This document shows, piece after piece, positions 46,150 to 55,358 of a DNA stretch of 64,000 nucleotides. Each line of letters opens with the position of its first letter. The stretch's first letter is position 1. The DNA lies in assembly GCA_963820415.1 (NCBI GenBank), contig CAWFZT010000005.1, positions 62,001 to 126,000 on the forward strand, written 5' to 3'. Source of the DNA: CAWFZT01 sp963820415 (GTDB lineage: Bacteria > Chloroflexota > Anaerolineae > Anaerolineales > Anaerolineaceae). The position numbers were made by a program, and so were the translations under genes. The notes under the pieces are model-generated. The model saw only the letters and a program-made list of their open reading frames with translations, had not been told where the DNA came from and ran no database searches.

Positions 46150-46617
46150 ATGCGTAGGACAAGACCCGAAAAGCGGGAAATTACTCCCGATGTGAAATAC
46201 CAGAGTGTGGTAGTGCAATCCATGATCGCCCGCTTAATGCGGCGCGGAAAGAAAAGCACGGCCGCCAGCGTAATGTATGATGCGCTGGACATCGTTCAGG
46301 AGAAAACCGGCAAGAATCCAGCCGAACTGCTCGACCAGGCGCTGAAGAACGTTGGCCCGATGATGGAAGTCCGCCCACGGCGTGTGGGTGGCGCTACCTA
46401 CCAGGTGCCAATGGAAGTTCCCTCCTCTCGGCGGATGACTTTAGCCATGCGGTGGATTCTGGATGCGAGCAAGGCGCGGGCTGGAAAGTCTTTTGCGGAA
46501 AAACTGTCGGGTGAGCTGCTGGATGCCCTGAACAACCAGGGCGCAGCCGTTCGCAAACGCGAAGAGACGCACAAGATGGCCGAAGCTAACCGGGCCTTCT
46601 CGCATTATCGGGTCTAA
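46150..46617 (+). CDS. rpsG: 30S ribosomal protein S7
   Basis: A 155-residue S7 that organises the 3' domain of 16S rRNA. MRRTRPEKREITPDVKYQS, FINRLMRRGKK-type helix (MIARLMRRGKKS) and GGATYQVPMEV are standard; AHYRV-type end SHYRV is intact. It lies 95 nt after rpsL and 36 nt before fusA, the normal str order. Confidence 0.96.
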   Translation: MRRTRPEKREITPDVKYQSVVVQSMIARLMRRGKKSTAASVMYDALDIVQEKTGKNPAELLDQALKNVGPMMEVRPRRVGGATYQVPMEVPSSRRMTLAMRWILDASKARAGKSFAEKLSGELLDALNNQGAAVRKREETHKMAEANRAFSHYRV

Positions 46618-46653
46618 CCGGCAACGGCATTCAGATAGTCCGCAGGTAACCTG

Positions 46654-48726
46654 ATGGCGCGCACTTTCCCCCTGGAGCGATACCGAAATATTGGTATCAT
46701 CGCCCATATCGACGCCGGCAAGACGACGACGACCGAGCGAATTCTTTTCTATACCGGAAAGACGTACCGGATGGGTTCGGTCGATGATGGTACTACGGTG
46801 ACCGACTGGATGGTTCAGGAACGCGAGCGCGGCATCACAATTGTTTCTGCGGCGGTTACTGCCGAATGGAAAGGGTATCAGATTAATATCATCGATACCC
46901 CGGGGCACATCGATTTCACCGCGGAAGTGCAGCGCTCGCTGCGCGTGCTGGATGGCGGCGTGGTGATTTTCGATGCTGTACAGGGCGTTGAGCCGCAGAG
47001 TGAAACTGTCTGGCGCCAGGCTGATCGCTACAAGGTGCCCAGGATTTGTTTTGCAAACAAGATGGATAGAACCGGCGCCTCTTATGAGATGACCATTGAG
47101 AGCATCCGCCATCGCCTGGGAGCCAACCCAATTGCCATGCACTTGCCCATTGGGCAGGAAGCGGCATTTCGGGGCGTGGTGGACCTGATGACCATGCAGG
47201 CGATCTATTGGTCGGATGATTTGGGCAAGGAAATGACCATCGAGCCCATTCCGGAGGACCTGTTGAACCGGGCGAGGGGAATGCGCGCCCAGATGGTCGA
47301 GAAAATCGCCGAGTTGGACGACGAGCTGATCGTCAAATACCTGGACGGGGATGAGATCAGCATAGACGAAATGAAAGCTGGTTTACGCCGGGCAGTGATC
47401 AGCAGCCTGGCTACACCGGTATTCTGCGGCACCTCGCTGCGCAATAAGGGTGTCCAACCCGTCCTGGATGCTGTGGTCGATTACCTGCCTTCTCCGTGCG
47501 ACGTTCCCCCGGTAAATGGCACTGACCTGAATACAAACCAGGAAATATCCTTCCCCACCGAAGACGATGCGCCGTTGACCGCCCTGGTTTTCAAGATCGT
47601 CGCCGATCCCTACGTAGGCCGCCTGGCTTATTTTCGTGTATATTCCGGCACCATCACCCAGGGCGAGATGGTTTTCAACCCGACCAAGGGCAGGCGGGAG
47701 CGCATCGGCCGCTTGCTGCGCATGTACGCCGACCGCCGCGAAGATGTGACCGAGGTATACGCCGGAGACATTGCCGCCACCCTGGGTTTGCGCGAGAGCT
47801 TCACTGGCGATACGCTATGTGAACCGCAAAACCCGGTCGTACTGGAAAGTATTGCTTTCCCGGAGCCGGTTATTTATGTGGCAATCGAGCCCAAGACAAC
47901 CGCCGACCAGGACAAGATGGGTGAAGCCCTGCGCAAACTTTCCGAGGAAGATCCAACTTTTCGTGTACACTCAGATGAGAATACCGGGCAGATCATCATC
48001 GCTGGAATGGGTGAGTTGCATCTGGACGTGCTGGTCGATCGCATGCTGCGTGAATTCCGCGTGCAGGCGAATGTGGGCCGGCCGCGCGTCTCTTATCGTG
48101 AGACGATTACCCGTCCGGTGGTCAAGCTGAATTATAAATATGTGCGCCAGACCGGCGGACATGGTATGTACGGGCACGTCGTTTTCAATTTGACTCCCAT
48201 GCAACGCGGCAACGGGATTGTGTTTGATAATAAAGTCATCGGCGGCACCATCCCGCGTGAATATATCCCGGCGGTTGAAAAGGGAGTCCGTGAAGCCGCT
48301 GAAGCCGGGGTGCTGGCCGGTTACCCGGTTACCGATTTAAAAGTCGAGCTGATCGACGGTTCGTACCATGAAGTCGATTCGAATGAAATGGCTTTCAAGG
48401 TGGCTGCCAGCCTGGCATTTAAAGAGGGCGTGCAGAAAGGCGCTCCGGTATTGCTGGAGCCCATCATGAAAGTAGAAGTAGTTGCCCCGGGCGATTTCGT
48501 CGGGGATGTGATTGGCCAGTTGAGCGCTCGCCGGGCTGAAATTCAAGGAATGGAAATGCGCCCAGGTAACGCTCAAGCGGTAAGGGCGATTGTTCCCCTG
48601 GCGGAAATGTTTGGCTATGCAACTGAGTTGCGTTCAGCAACCCAGGGTCGTGGGGTATTCACCATGGAATTCGATCACTATGCCCCGGTTCCTGCGCCTG
48701 TTGCGGAAAAAATATTAAATTCGTAA
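46654..48726 (+). CDS. fusA: Elongation factor G
   Basis: Translocation GTPase of 690 residues with all five domains. G1 AHIDAGKTTTTER near residue 18, G3 DTPGHIDFTAE, G4 NKMDR, and the switch I RGITIVSAA. Domain IV has the usual GMGELHLDVL-domain III lead-in and QTGGHGMYGHV. The motif DWMVQERERGIT and the GTTVTDW variant before it differ mildly from the E. coli form. Followed 47 nt later by tuf with a GGAG ribosome site. Confidence 0.97.
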   Translation: MARTFPLERYRNIGIIAHIDAGKTTTTERILFYTGKTYRMGSVDDGTTVTDWMVQERERGITIVSAAVTAEWKGYQINIIDTPGHIDFTAEVQRSLRVLDGGVVIFDAVQGVEPQSETVWRQADRYKVPRICFANKMDRTGASYEMTIESIRHRLGANPIAMHLPIGQEAAFRGVVDLMTMQAIYWSDDLGKEMTIEPIPEDLLNRARGMRAQMVEKIAELDDELIVKYLDGDEISIDEMKAGLRRAVISSLATPVFCGTSLRNKGVQPVLDAVVDYLPSPCDVPPVNGTDLNTNQEISFPTEDDAPLTALVFKIVADPYVGRLAYFRVYSGTITQGEMVFNPTKGRRERIGRLLRMYADRREDVTEVYAGDIAATLGLRESFTGDTLCEPQNPVVLESIAFPEPVIYVAIEPKTTADQDKMGEALRKLSEEDPTFRVHSDENTGQIIIAGMGELHLDVLVDRMLREFRVQANVGRPRVSYRETITRPVVKLNYKYVRQTGGHGMYGHVVFNLTPMQRGNGIVFDNKVIGGTIPREYIPAVEKGVREAAEAGVLAGYPVTDLKVELIDGSYHEVDSNEMAFKVAASLAFKEGVQKGAPVLLEPIMKVEVVAPGDFVGDVIGQLSARRAEIQGMEMRPGNAQAVRAIVPLAEMFGYATELRSATQGRGVFTMEFDHYAPVPAPVAEKILNS

Positions 48727-48773
48727 TCTTTGGAAACCATCTAAGAGAGCTTTATTGCAAGGAGACTGGTATT

Positions 48774-49976
48774 ATGGCGAAGCAAAAGTTTGAGCGGAAC
48801 AAGCCGCACCTGAACGTAGGGACGATGGGGCACATCGATCATGGCAAGACGACCCTGACCGCCGCCATCACGAAGTACTGCGGCTTTCTAGGGAAAGCGC
48901 AGTTCCGGCCGTACGATTCGATTGACAATGCGCCGGAAGAGAAAGCGCGCGGGATCACGATCAACATTGCCCACGTGGAATACGAGACAGAGAAGCGGCA
49001 CTATGCGCACGTGGACATGCCGGGGCACCGCGACTACATCAAGAATATGATCACCGGTGCGGCGCAGGTAGATGGGGCCATCCTGGTGGTGGCAGCGCCG
49101 GACGGGCCGATGCCGCAGACGAAAGAGCACGTGCTGCTGGCCCGCCAGGTAGAAGTGCCGAGCATCGTGGTCTTCCTCAACAAGGTCGACATGATGGATG
49201 ATCCGGAGCTGTTGGAGTTGGTGGAGTTGGAGCTGCGGGAAATGTTGACCGGTTATGGGTTCCCCGGGGATGCAACCCCGATCGTGCGCGGCAGCGCCCT
49301 GAAGGCGTTGGAGAGCACGTCGAAGGATCCGAATGCGCCGGAATATGCCTGCATCAAAGAGCTGCTGCGGGTGGTAGACGAGTACATTCCGGAGCCGAAG
49401 CGCTCCCTGGACCTGCCGTTCATGATGCCGATCGAAGACGTGTTCTCGATCAAAGGTCGCGGTACGGTGGTAACGGGTCGTGTGGACCGCGGGCGGGTGC
49501 ACACGGGCGAACCGGTGGAAATCGTAGGCTTGCGGGAAAAGACCATGAACTCGGTGGTGACAGGCGTGGAAATGTTCCACAAGACGCTGGATGAGGGCAT
49601 GGCTGGGGACAACCTGGGCTTGCTGTTACGCGGAATTGAGCGCACGGACGTGGAGCGCGGGCAGGTGGTGGCCAAGCCGGGCAGCATAACGCCGCACCAA
49701 AAGTTCATGAGCCAGGTGTACGTGTTGAAGAAGGAAGAAGGCGGGCGGCACAAAGCATTCTTCACCGGCTACCGGCCGCAGTTCTACATCCGCACGATGG
49801 ATGTGACGGGCAACATCGAACTGCCGGCAGGGGTCGAGATGGTGATGCCGGGCGACAGTGTGAACCTGCAGGTCAGTCTGATCGTACCGGTGGCGTTGGA
49901 ACAGGGTTCAAAGTTTGCTATTCGCGAAGGTGGTCTGACGGTTGGCGCCGGCGTGATCACCAAGATTTTGGATTAG
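48774..49976 (+). CDS. tuf: Elongation factor Tu
   Basis: GTPase carrying aminoacyl-tRNA, 400 residues. G1 GHIDHGKTT, effector loop ARGITINIAHVEY, G4 NKVD and the C-terminal GRHKAFFTGYRPQFYIRT region are clear. G3 reads DMPGHRDYIKNM where most bacteria have DCPGHADY: Cys is replaced by Met, Ala by Arg. The DNA favours G-ending codons more than its neighbours, as seen in long runs of GGG, GCG and CCG codons. Only one tuf copy is seen in this window. Confidence 0.96.
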   Translation: MAKQKFERNKPHLNVGTMGHIDHGKTTLTAAITKYCGFLGKAQFRPYDSIDNAPEEKARGITINIAHVEYETEKRHYAHVDMPGHRDYIKNMITGAAQVDGAILVVAAPDGPMPQTKEHVLLARQVEVPSIVVFLNKVDMMDDPELLELVELELREMLTGYGFPGDATPIVRGSALKALESTSKDPNAPEYACIKELLRVVDEYIPEPKRSLDLPFMMPIEDVFSIKGRGTVVTGRVDRGRVHTGEPVEIVGLREKTMNSVVTGVEMFHKTLDEGMAGDNLGLLLRGIERTDVERGQVVAKPGSITPHQKFMSQVYVLKKEEGGRHKAFFTGYRPQFYIRTMDVTGNIELPAGVEMVMPGDSVNLQVSLIVPVALEQGSKFAIREGGLTVGAGVITKILD

Positions 49977-49986
49977 GTAAGGAATC

Positions 49987-50295
49987 ATGGCTAAACAAAG
50001 AATTCGCATTCGACTAAAAGCTTACGACCACCGTGTCCTTGATCAATCCGCCAAGCGGATTGTGGAGACGGCCGAGCGCAGTGGTGCTCATGTAGTTGGT
50101 CCGGTACCGTTACCCACCAAGATTGAACGATTCACGGTTCGTCGTTCGACCTTCATCGATAAAGACTCGCACGAACACTTCGAAATTCGAACCCACAATC
50201 GCATGATTGATGTATTGGATCCAGATTCGAAGACGATTGACATGCTGATGCGGTTGAACCTGCCCGCCGGTGTGGATATCGAAATTAAGATCTAA
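49987..50295 (+). CDS. rpsJ: 30S ribosomal protein S10
   Basis: A 102-residue S10: QRIRIRLKAYDHRVLDQSA, GPVPLPTKIERFTV and RTHNRMIDVLDP are all conserved. It lies 10 nt after tuf and is transcribed with it. A 235-nt gap then separates it from rplC, which in most bacteria follows closely. Confidence 0.96.
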   Translation: MAKQRIRIRLKAYDHRVLDQSAKRIVETAERSGAHVVGPVPLPTKIERFTVRRSTFIDKDSHEHFEIRTHNRMIDVLDPDSKTIDMLMRLNLPAGVDIEIKI

Positions 50296-50530
50296 GGTTT
50301 TAAGCGCTTACGGCAGCCGCGCATTGAAAACGTGGCGCGAATGCCCCTGGCAGGATTGCCAGATAAGCGGTACAATTGATCGGTTTGGTAGAGCAGTATA
50401 AGAGTGATACTGTAGGCGCACGAGCCAAAATAGGGGTGCTGCAGCAGGTCACTGACCATACTGTGCTTGGGATGATGCAGCCTGGCCCAGGCTGACAGTC
50501 CCACAATATATTACACAGGAGAAAATTGAG
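50296..50530 (+). promoter_or_regulatory. structured leader region before rplC
   Basis: 235 nt without a gene. CAGTAT/ATACTG (about 50390-50410) and a longer fold GGGA...CAGCCT/AGGCTG...TCCC (50469-50502) just before the rplC ribosome site can form hairpins. A weak promoter TGGCAG-17-TACAAT ends near 50375. Its place and structure suggest a second regulatory point for the S10 operon. Confidence 0.45.
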
Positions 50531-51166
50531 ATGTTTAAAGGGCTGATTGGGAAGAAAATCGGCATGACCCAGATTTTCGATGAAACTGGTGCGGCAGTAC
50601 CCGTCACAGTAATCGAAGCTGGGCCATGTTTCGTTACCCAGGTGCGTACGCCCGAACATGATGGCTACGCGGCCGTGCAACTGGGTTTCGAAGAGGTCCA
50701 TCAGAAGAAGTTGACCGGTGGTGAGTTGGGGCATCTCAAGCGTGATAACTTGAATACGCCTCCATTGCGTTTCCTGCGCGAGTTCCGAGCTAAAGAGCCG
50801 GGCGTCAAAGAAGGTGAGAAAGTTACTGTCACCTTATTTGCGGTTGGCGAGCATGTCGATGTGATTGGGACCAGTAAAGGTAAAGGTTTTCAGGGCGGTG
50901 TGAAACGCTACCATTTCCTTGGTGGCCCGAGAACGCATGGTGCGTCAGACCGTGAGCGTGCTCCTGGCTCGCGCGGCTCGACGACGACCCCTGGACGTAC
51001 CTATAAGGGTGCGCGTGGCCCCGGTCATATGGGCGATGACCGCGTGACCTCTCAAAACCTGAAGGTTGTTATGGTTGACTCTGATCGCAACCTGATTGGT
51101 GTGCGTGGCGCCGTACCTGGCGCGCGCGGCGGCCTGGTCATCATCAACGAGGCAAGAAAGCAGTGA
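50531..51166 (+). CDS. rplC: 50S ribosomal protein L3
   Basis: A 211-residue L3: MFKGLIGKKIGMTQIFDE, GTSKGKGFQGGVKRYHF and the loop GPRTHGASDRERAPGSRG reaching the peptidyl transferase centre. The Gln in KGFQG is the residue methylated in E. coli. AGGAGAAAATTGAG precedes the ATG. First gene of the distal S10 operon. Confidence 0.96.
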   Translation: MFKGLIGKKIGMTQIFDETGAAVPVTVIEAGPCFVTQVRTPEHDGYAAVQLGFEEVHQKKLTGGELGHLKRDNLNTPPLRFLREFRAKEPGVKEGEKVTVTLFAVGEHVDVIGTSKGKGFQGGVKRYHFLGGPRTHGASDRERAPGSRGSTTTPGRTYKGARGPGHMGDDRVTSQNLKVVMVDSDRNLIGVRGAVPGARGGLVIINEARKQ

Positions 51167-51215
51167 TCGGGCCTGGCCTGAGGACTGTTTTCCTGCACGA
51201 AGGGAGCGTGTAATT

Positions 51216-51842
51216 ATGTTAGTGGATGTATACAACATGGAGGGCCATAAGGTCCGTACGGTGGAGCTTCCGCCGAGTATCTTCGAAGCCCCTGTTTTCG
51301 AAGATCTGATGCACCAGGCTGTCGTTCGCCAGATGGCGAATGCCCGTCTGGGTACGCATGATACCAAGACCCGCGCTGAAGTATCCGGCGGTGGTCGCAA
51401 ACCATGGCGCCAGAAGGGCACCGGGCGCGCTCGCCAGGGCTCAACCCGGGCGCCGCACTGGAAAGGCGGCGGTGGCGCGCATACCCCACACCCGCATGGC
51501 TATTTTCTTTCTATGCCTCGCAAAATGCGCCAGGCAGCTTTACGGTCAGCTCTGTCGGCCAAGGCGGCTGAAGCCAGCATTGTAGTGGTGGACGAGTTGA
51601 AACTGGAAGAACCAAAGACGCGCCTGATGGCTGCGGCCTTGAATGCACTGGTAGGAGAGGCTTCTGCTCTGGTGCTGGTTCCTGAAAAAGGCAGTTACGA
51701 AACGGTCATTCGCTCGACGCGCAACCTGCCAGATGCAAAGATCCTGGTCGCCGGTTATTTGAACATTCGTGACCTGCTGGTGTTCGATAAGGTTGTGATG
51801 CCGCTGTCCTCGCTGGATGTGATCAGTGCAAACCTGGGATAG
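51216..51842 (+). CDS. rplD: 50S ribosomal protein L4
   Basis: A 208-residue L4 with the exit-tunnel loop GGGRKPWRQKGTGRARQGSTR, one of the macrolide-contact regions, in its normal form. ATG at 51216 (MLVDVYNMEG) has AAGGGAG upstream. In E. coli L4 autoregulates the S10 operon from its leader; the structured region before rplC could serve here, but that is only a parallel. Confidence 0.95.
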   Translation: MLVDVYNMEGHKVRTVELPPSIFEAPVFEDLMHQAVVRQMANARLGTHDTKTRAEVSGGGRKPWRQKGTGRARQGSTRAPHWKGGGGAHTPHPHGYFLSMPRKMRQAALRSALSAKAAEASIVVVDELKLEEPKTRLMAAALNALVGEASALVLVPEKGSYETVIRSTRNLPDAKILVAGYLNIRDLLVFDKVVMPLSSLDVISANLG

Positions 51843-51855
51843 GTAGGAGGATGAG

Positions 51856-52155
51856 ATGACAACGATTTATGATATACTCCGCCGCCCGCTGCTGACTGAA
51901 AAGTCGAATTACCAGGGCACCAAGCTGCACCAATATGCCTTTGAAGTAAGATCAGAGGCGACCAAGGGGATGGTCAAGGATGCGGTGGAAACCCTGTTTG
52001 ACGTAAAGGTTCTGCGGGTGAATGTAATCAACGTTCCGGCCAAAATGCGCCGGAGCCGCAGCCGCCGGATGACCGTGCGGGAACAAAATTATAAGAAAGC
52101 CATTGTCACCCTGGCGGCTGAAGACCACATTCCGTTCTTTGAAGGGGTAGAATAA
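51856..52155 (+). CDS. rplW: 50S ribosomal protein L23
   Basis: A 99-residue L23 at the tunnel exit, docking site for trigger factor and SRP. YDILRRPLLTEKS and FDVKVLRVNVINVPAK are typical, and the Glu of the trigger-factor loop region is nearby. ATG at 51856 is 5 nt after TAGGAGG. The stop overlaps the rplB start by one base. Confidence 0.95.
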   Translation: MTTIYDILRRPLLTEKSNYQGTKLHQYAFEVRSEATKGMVKDAVETLFDVKVLRVNVINVPAKMRRSRSRRMTVREQNYKKAIVTLAAEDHIPFFEGVE

Positions 52156-53000
52156 TGGCCGTCAAAATTTATAAACCAGTTACTCCCAGCCTGCGCAATA
52201 TGACCGGGTACAATTTTACCGAGGAAGGTCTTTCGAAAGACCGCCCCGAGCGGTCTCTCATTACCATCCTGAAGAAACATGCCGGCCGCGACAACAAAGG
52301 TCGCATCTCTGTGCGCCACCAGGGCGGCGGCAACCGTCAGTATATCCGCACCGTGGATTTCAAACGCAATAAGCGCGGTATCCCGGGGCGGGTGGACTCG
52401 ATCCAGTATGATCCAAACCGCACGGCTCGCCTGGCTCTGATCTACTACGCTGATGGCGAAAAGCGTTATATTCTTGCCCCTCTGGGATTGAAAGTCGACG
52501 ATACGATCATCGCTGGCCCAACGGCTGATATTCGCCCGGGCAACAGCCTGCCAGTTGCGAATATCCCGGTCGGCACGATGGTACATAACGTAGAGTTGCA
52601 GGAAGGTCGCGGTGGACAGTTGGTCCGCTCGGCCGGCACCTCTGCCCAACTGCTGGCCAAGGAAGGCGATTATGCACAGATCCGCCTGCCTTCTGGTGAA
52701 GTGCGCCTGGTAATGCAGACTTGCTACGCCACGATTGGGCAAGTCGGCAACCTGGATCACAGCAATATCAAGCTCGGCAAGGCCGGGCGCAAACGCAATA
52801 TGGGTGTTCGCCCGACCGTGCGCGGCACGGCGATGTCCCCGAGAGACCACCCGCATGGTGGTGGTGAAGGTCGCCAGCCGACCGGTATGCCAGGTCCTAA
52901 GTCCCCGTGGGGCAAGCCTACCCGGGGTTACAAGACCCGCCGAAATAAGAGATCAACCCAGTTCATTGTGCGCCGCCGTAATGCATCCGGTGGTCGCTAA
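52155..53000 (+). CDS. rplB: 50S ribosomal protein L2
   Basis: A 281-residue L2: MAVKIYKPVTPSLRNMT, GRISVRHQGGGNRQ, and the highly conserved RGTAMSPRDHPHGGGEGR with the His needed for peptidyl transfer. The C-terminal RRRNASGGR is basic and conserved in type. Confidence 0.96.
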   Translation: MAVKIYKPVTPSLRNMTGYNFTEEGLSKDRPERSLITILKKHAGRDNKGRISVRHQGGGNRQYIRTVDFKRNKRGIPGRVDSIQYDPNRTARLALIYYADGEKRYILAPLGLKVDDTIIAGPTADIRPGNSLPVANIPVGTMVHNVELQEGRGGQLVRSAGTSAQLLAKEGDYAQIRLPSGEVRLVMQTCYATIGQVGNLDHSNIKLGKAGRKRNMGVRPTVRGTAMSPRDHPHGGGEGRQPTGMPGPKSPWGKPTRGYKTRRNKRSTQFIVRRRNASGGR

Positions 53001-53043
53001 TGCGACGAAGCTGCTTTAGTAGTTAGTAGAGAGGGACGAGAAT

Positions 53044-53337
53044 ATGTCACGATCGCTAAAAAAGGGGCCTTTTATTGAGCCCAAGCTTCTAAAGAGAATT
53101 GAAGCGATGAATGCTCGGAGTGAGAAAAAGGTGATTCGCACCTGGAGTCGGGCGAGCACCATTTTCCCCCAAATGGTTGGACATACAATTGCCGTCCACG
53201 ATGGCAAGCGCCATGTGCCGATCTATGTAACCGAGAACATGGTTGGTCACCGGTTGGGTGAATTTGCCCCGACCCGCCATTTCCGTGGTCACGTTGGTTC
53301 TGCGGAAAAAGCATCCTCCACGAAGGGGGGTAAGTAA
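53044..53337 (+). CDS. rpsS: 30S ribosomal protein S19
   Basis: A 97-residue S19: MSRSLKKGPFIEPKLL, TWSRASTIFPQMVGHTIAVHDGK and MVGHRLGEFAPTRHFRGH, all standard. GAGGGACGAGAAT precedes the ATG; rplV follows after 3 nt. Confidence 0.96.
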   Translation: MSRSLKKGPFIEPKLLKRIEAMNARSEKKVIRTWSRASTIFPQMVGHTIAVHDGKRHVPIYVTENMVGHRLGEFAPTRHFRGHVGSAEKASSTKGGK

Positions 53338-53340
53338 GCC

Positions 53341-53685
53341 ATGGCGACCGATGTTCATGCTGAGTTGCACTATTGTGGCGTTTCAGCTCAAAAGGCCCGC
53401 CTGGTAGTGGATATGGTGCGGGGCCGGCCGGCTGTACAGGCCCTCGACCTGTTAAAGTTCACGCCCAAGGTAGCCGCCCGGCACCTGTATAAACTGCTGA
53501 CTTCAGCGGTTTCCAATGCCGAAGAAAACTTTGGCTTGAGCCGGGATGACCTGTTTATTTACCGGATAACGGCGGATGAGGCTCCAACTCGCAAGTGGCG
53601 GCGCTTTGGGGCGCGCGGTCGCTTCAAACCGCTCCTGCGGCGGTCATCGCACATCACCATAGTTTTGCGAGAGCGAGCTGCATAA
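53341..53685 (+). CDS. rplV: 50S ribosomal protein L22
   Basis: A 114-residue L22 with SAQKARLVVDMVRGRPAVQAL and the beta-hairpin entering the exit tunnel (APTRKWRRFGARGRFKPLLRRSSH). Most bacteria have RP-RARGRA-x-I-RT here; the RKWRRFGARGRFKPLL version is close but with an aromatic pair. It is a macrolide-contact loop. Confidence 0.94.
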   Translation: MATDVHAELHYCGVSAQKARLVVDMVRGRPAVQALDLLKFTPKVAARHLYKLLTSAVSNAEENFGLSRDDLFIYRITADEAPTRKWRRFGARGRFKPLLRRSSHITIVLRERAA

Positions 53686-53714
53686 GATCAGAAGAAGAGG
53701 CACCAGGAGAGATT

Positions 53715-54392
53715 ATGGGTCGTAAAGTTCATCCGATTGGATTTCGTCTGAATATCAACCAGCCCTGGTCAGGGCGGTGGTTTGCCGAAGGGAAAGAATA
53801 CGTAGAACAGCTTCACCAGGATCTCGCCGTGCGCAAGATGATCCACGACGTGGCCGGTAAAGCAGGTGTGTCGAACGTGGAAGTGGAACGTTTCCCTGGC
53901 AAGGTAAAAGTGGTGGTTCACACCGCCAAACCGGGCATTTTGATCGGACGCAAGGGCGAAAAGGTGAAGGAAATCCGCCAGAACCTGGAAGCCCTGACCG
54001 GGAAGAAGATTGATTTGGAAATCAAAGAGATCAAGAACCCCGACACCGACGCTTACCTAGTGGCGATGAATATTGCCGGTCAAATCGAACGGCGTATCAG
54101 CTATCGCCGGGCGATGAAGCGTGCTTTACAGCAGGCTATCCGGCAAGGCGCTGAAGGCATCAAGATTGAGGTTGCCGGCCGCCTGAGCGGCGCTGAAATG
54201 GCGCGCAGCGTCTGGTTGCGTGAAGGGCGTGTCCCGCTGCAGACTTTACGCGCTAATATGGACTTTGCCCGCGCCGAGGCCTTGACCACCTACGGTAAGA
54301 TCGGGATCAAGGTTTGGGTTTACAAAGGTACAGTCCTGAGCGAAACCGAAGAAAAGATCGAGCCCACCGAGGGCGTGTACGTTAGTGAGTAA
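53715..54392 (+). CDS. rpsC: 30S ribosomal protein S3
   Basis: A 225-residue S3 of the mRNA entry helicase site. MGRKVHPIGFRLNINQPW, the KH motif GILIGRKGEKVKEIRQNL and GRLSGAEMARSVWLREGRVPLQTLRA are clear. ATG at 53715 follows CAGGAGAG; the longer frame upstream overlaps rplV. Confidence 0.96.
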   Translation: MGRKVHPIGFRLNINQPWSGRWFAEGKEYVEQLHQDLAVRKMIHDVAGKAGVSNVEVERFPGKVKVVVHTAKPGILIGRKGEKVKEIRQNLEALTGKKIDLEIKEIKNPDTDAYLVAMNIAGQIERRISYRRAMKRALQQAIRQGAEGIKIEVAGRLSGAEMARSVWLREGRVPLQTLRANMDFARAEALTTYGKIGIKVWVYKGTVLSETEEKIEPTEGVYVSE

Positions 54393-54436
54393 ATTATCCC
54401 GGGTTTTGAGCCCGGGTGGAGAAAGAGGTAGCGACT

Positions 54437-54865
54437 ATGTTGATGCCTAAGCGTGTCAAATACCGCAAGCAACACCGCGGCAGGATGACGGGAATGCAGT
54501 TGCGCGGCGCCGAAGTGACCTTTGGCGACTACGGCTTGCAGGCGCTGGAGCCCGGTTGGGTTTCCGCCCGGCAGATCGAGGCTGCACGCCGTACCCTGGT
54601 GCGCGTCATGAAACGACGCGGTAAAGTTTGGATCCGCATCTTCCCAGATAAGCCCTACACTCGCAAGCCACCGGAGACCCGTATGGGCAAGGGGAAAGGC
54701 AATGTGGAGTACTGGGTGGCAGTCGTTCGCCCGGGTCGAGTCATGTTTGAGCTGGCCGGCCTCCCCTCGGATATTGCTCTCGAAGCTTTGCACCAGGCTG
54801 CTTATAAGTTCTCCATTAAGACCAAGATCGTTTCACGTCACGAGATGACAGGAGAACAGCAATGA
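54437..54865 (+). CDS. rplP: 50S ribosomal protein L16
   Basis: A 142-residue L16: MLMPKRVKYRKQHRGRM, then KVWIRIFPDKPYTRKPPETRMGKGKG near the tRNA-binding face. The end overlaps rpmC by 4 nt (ATGA). Confidence 0.96.
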   Translation: MLMPKRVKYRKQHRGRMTGMQLRGAEVTFGDYGLQALEPGWVSARQIEAARRTLVRVMKRRGKVWIRIFPDKPYTRKPPETRMGKGKGNVEYWVAVVRPGRVMFELAGLPSDIALEALHQAAYKFSIKTKIVSRHEMTGEQQ

Positions 54866-55074
54866 ACGGATCAGAAGCAAGAGTATTATCTACTCAAGAA
54901 ATTACAGGCAGGTTGTCAGATACCCGGCATGAGTACATGAACATGCGCTTCCAGATTGTCACCGGGCAAATGACAGACACCAGCCGTCTCAAGCAGACCC
55001 GTCGGTTGATTGCGCTTTTCGAAACTGTCCTGCGCGAACGGGAGCTGGGGATCACGAAGGAAGGTGAGAAATGA
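54862..55074 (+). CDS. rpmC: 50S ribosomal protein L29
   Basis: A 70-residue two-helix L29: LSTQEITGRLSDTRHEYMNMRFQ and the second helix LKQTRRLIALFETVLRERE. Overlaps rplP and rpsQ by 4 nt each, so the three are translationally coupled. Confidence 0.93.
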   Translation: MNGSEARVLSTQEITGRLSDTRHEYMNMRFQIVTGQMTDTSRLKQTRRLIALFETVLRERELGITKEGEK

Positions 55075-55358
55075 ACGATCGGCGGCGTTTAAAGGGTGTA
55101 GTAACTAGCAATAAAATGATGAAGACCGTGGTGGTCGAAATCGGGCGTACCTACCGGCACCCGCTGTACAAGAAAGTCGTGCACAGCAGCCGGCGGGTGA
55201 AGGCCCAGGATGAGATGGGCTGCCAGATCGGCGACCTGGTGCAGATCGTCGAGACCCGCCCTCTGTCGAAAGACAAGCGTTGGGCCGTAGAAGCCATCCT
55301 GAAACACAAGGTCGCACAGGTAGTGACTGCGGTTGAAGGTGCAGGAGAGCCGGCATGA
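55071..55358 (+). CDS. rpsQ: 30S ribosomal protein S17
   Basis: A 95-residue S17 with RRRLKGVVTSNKMMKTVVVEI and HPLYKKVVHSSRRVKAQDE, and ETRPLSKDKRWAVEAIL. Slightly longer than E. coli S17 by a C-terminal tail. Overlaps rplN by 4 nt. Confidence 0.95.
   Translation: MNDRRRLKGVVTSNKMMKTVVVEIGRTYRHPLYKKVVHSSRRVKAQDEMGCQIGDLVQIVETRPLSKDKRWAVEAILKHKVAQVVTAVEGAGEPA

Noticed and set aside
50380..50450. Possible tRNA (GGTAGAGCAG-like stretch) between rpsJ and rplC
   Set aside because: No T-arm GTTCRA motif and no acceptor stem pairing could be found.
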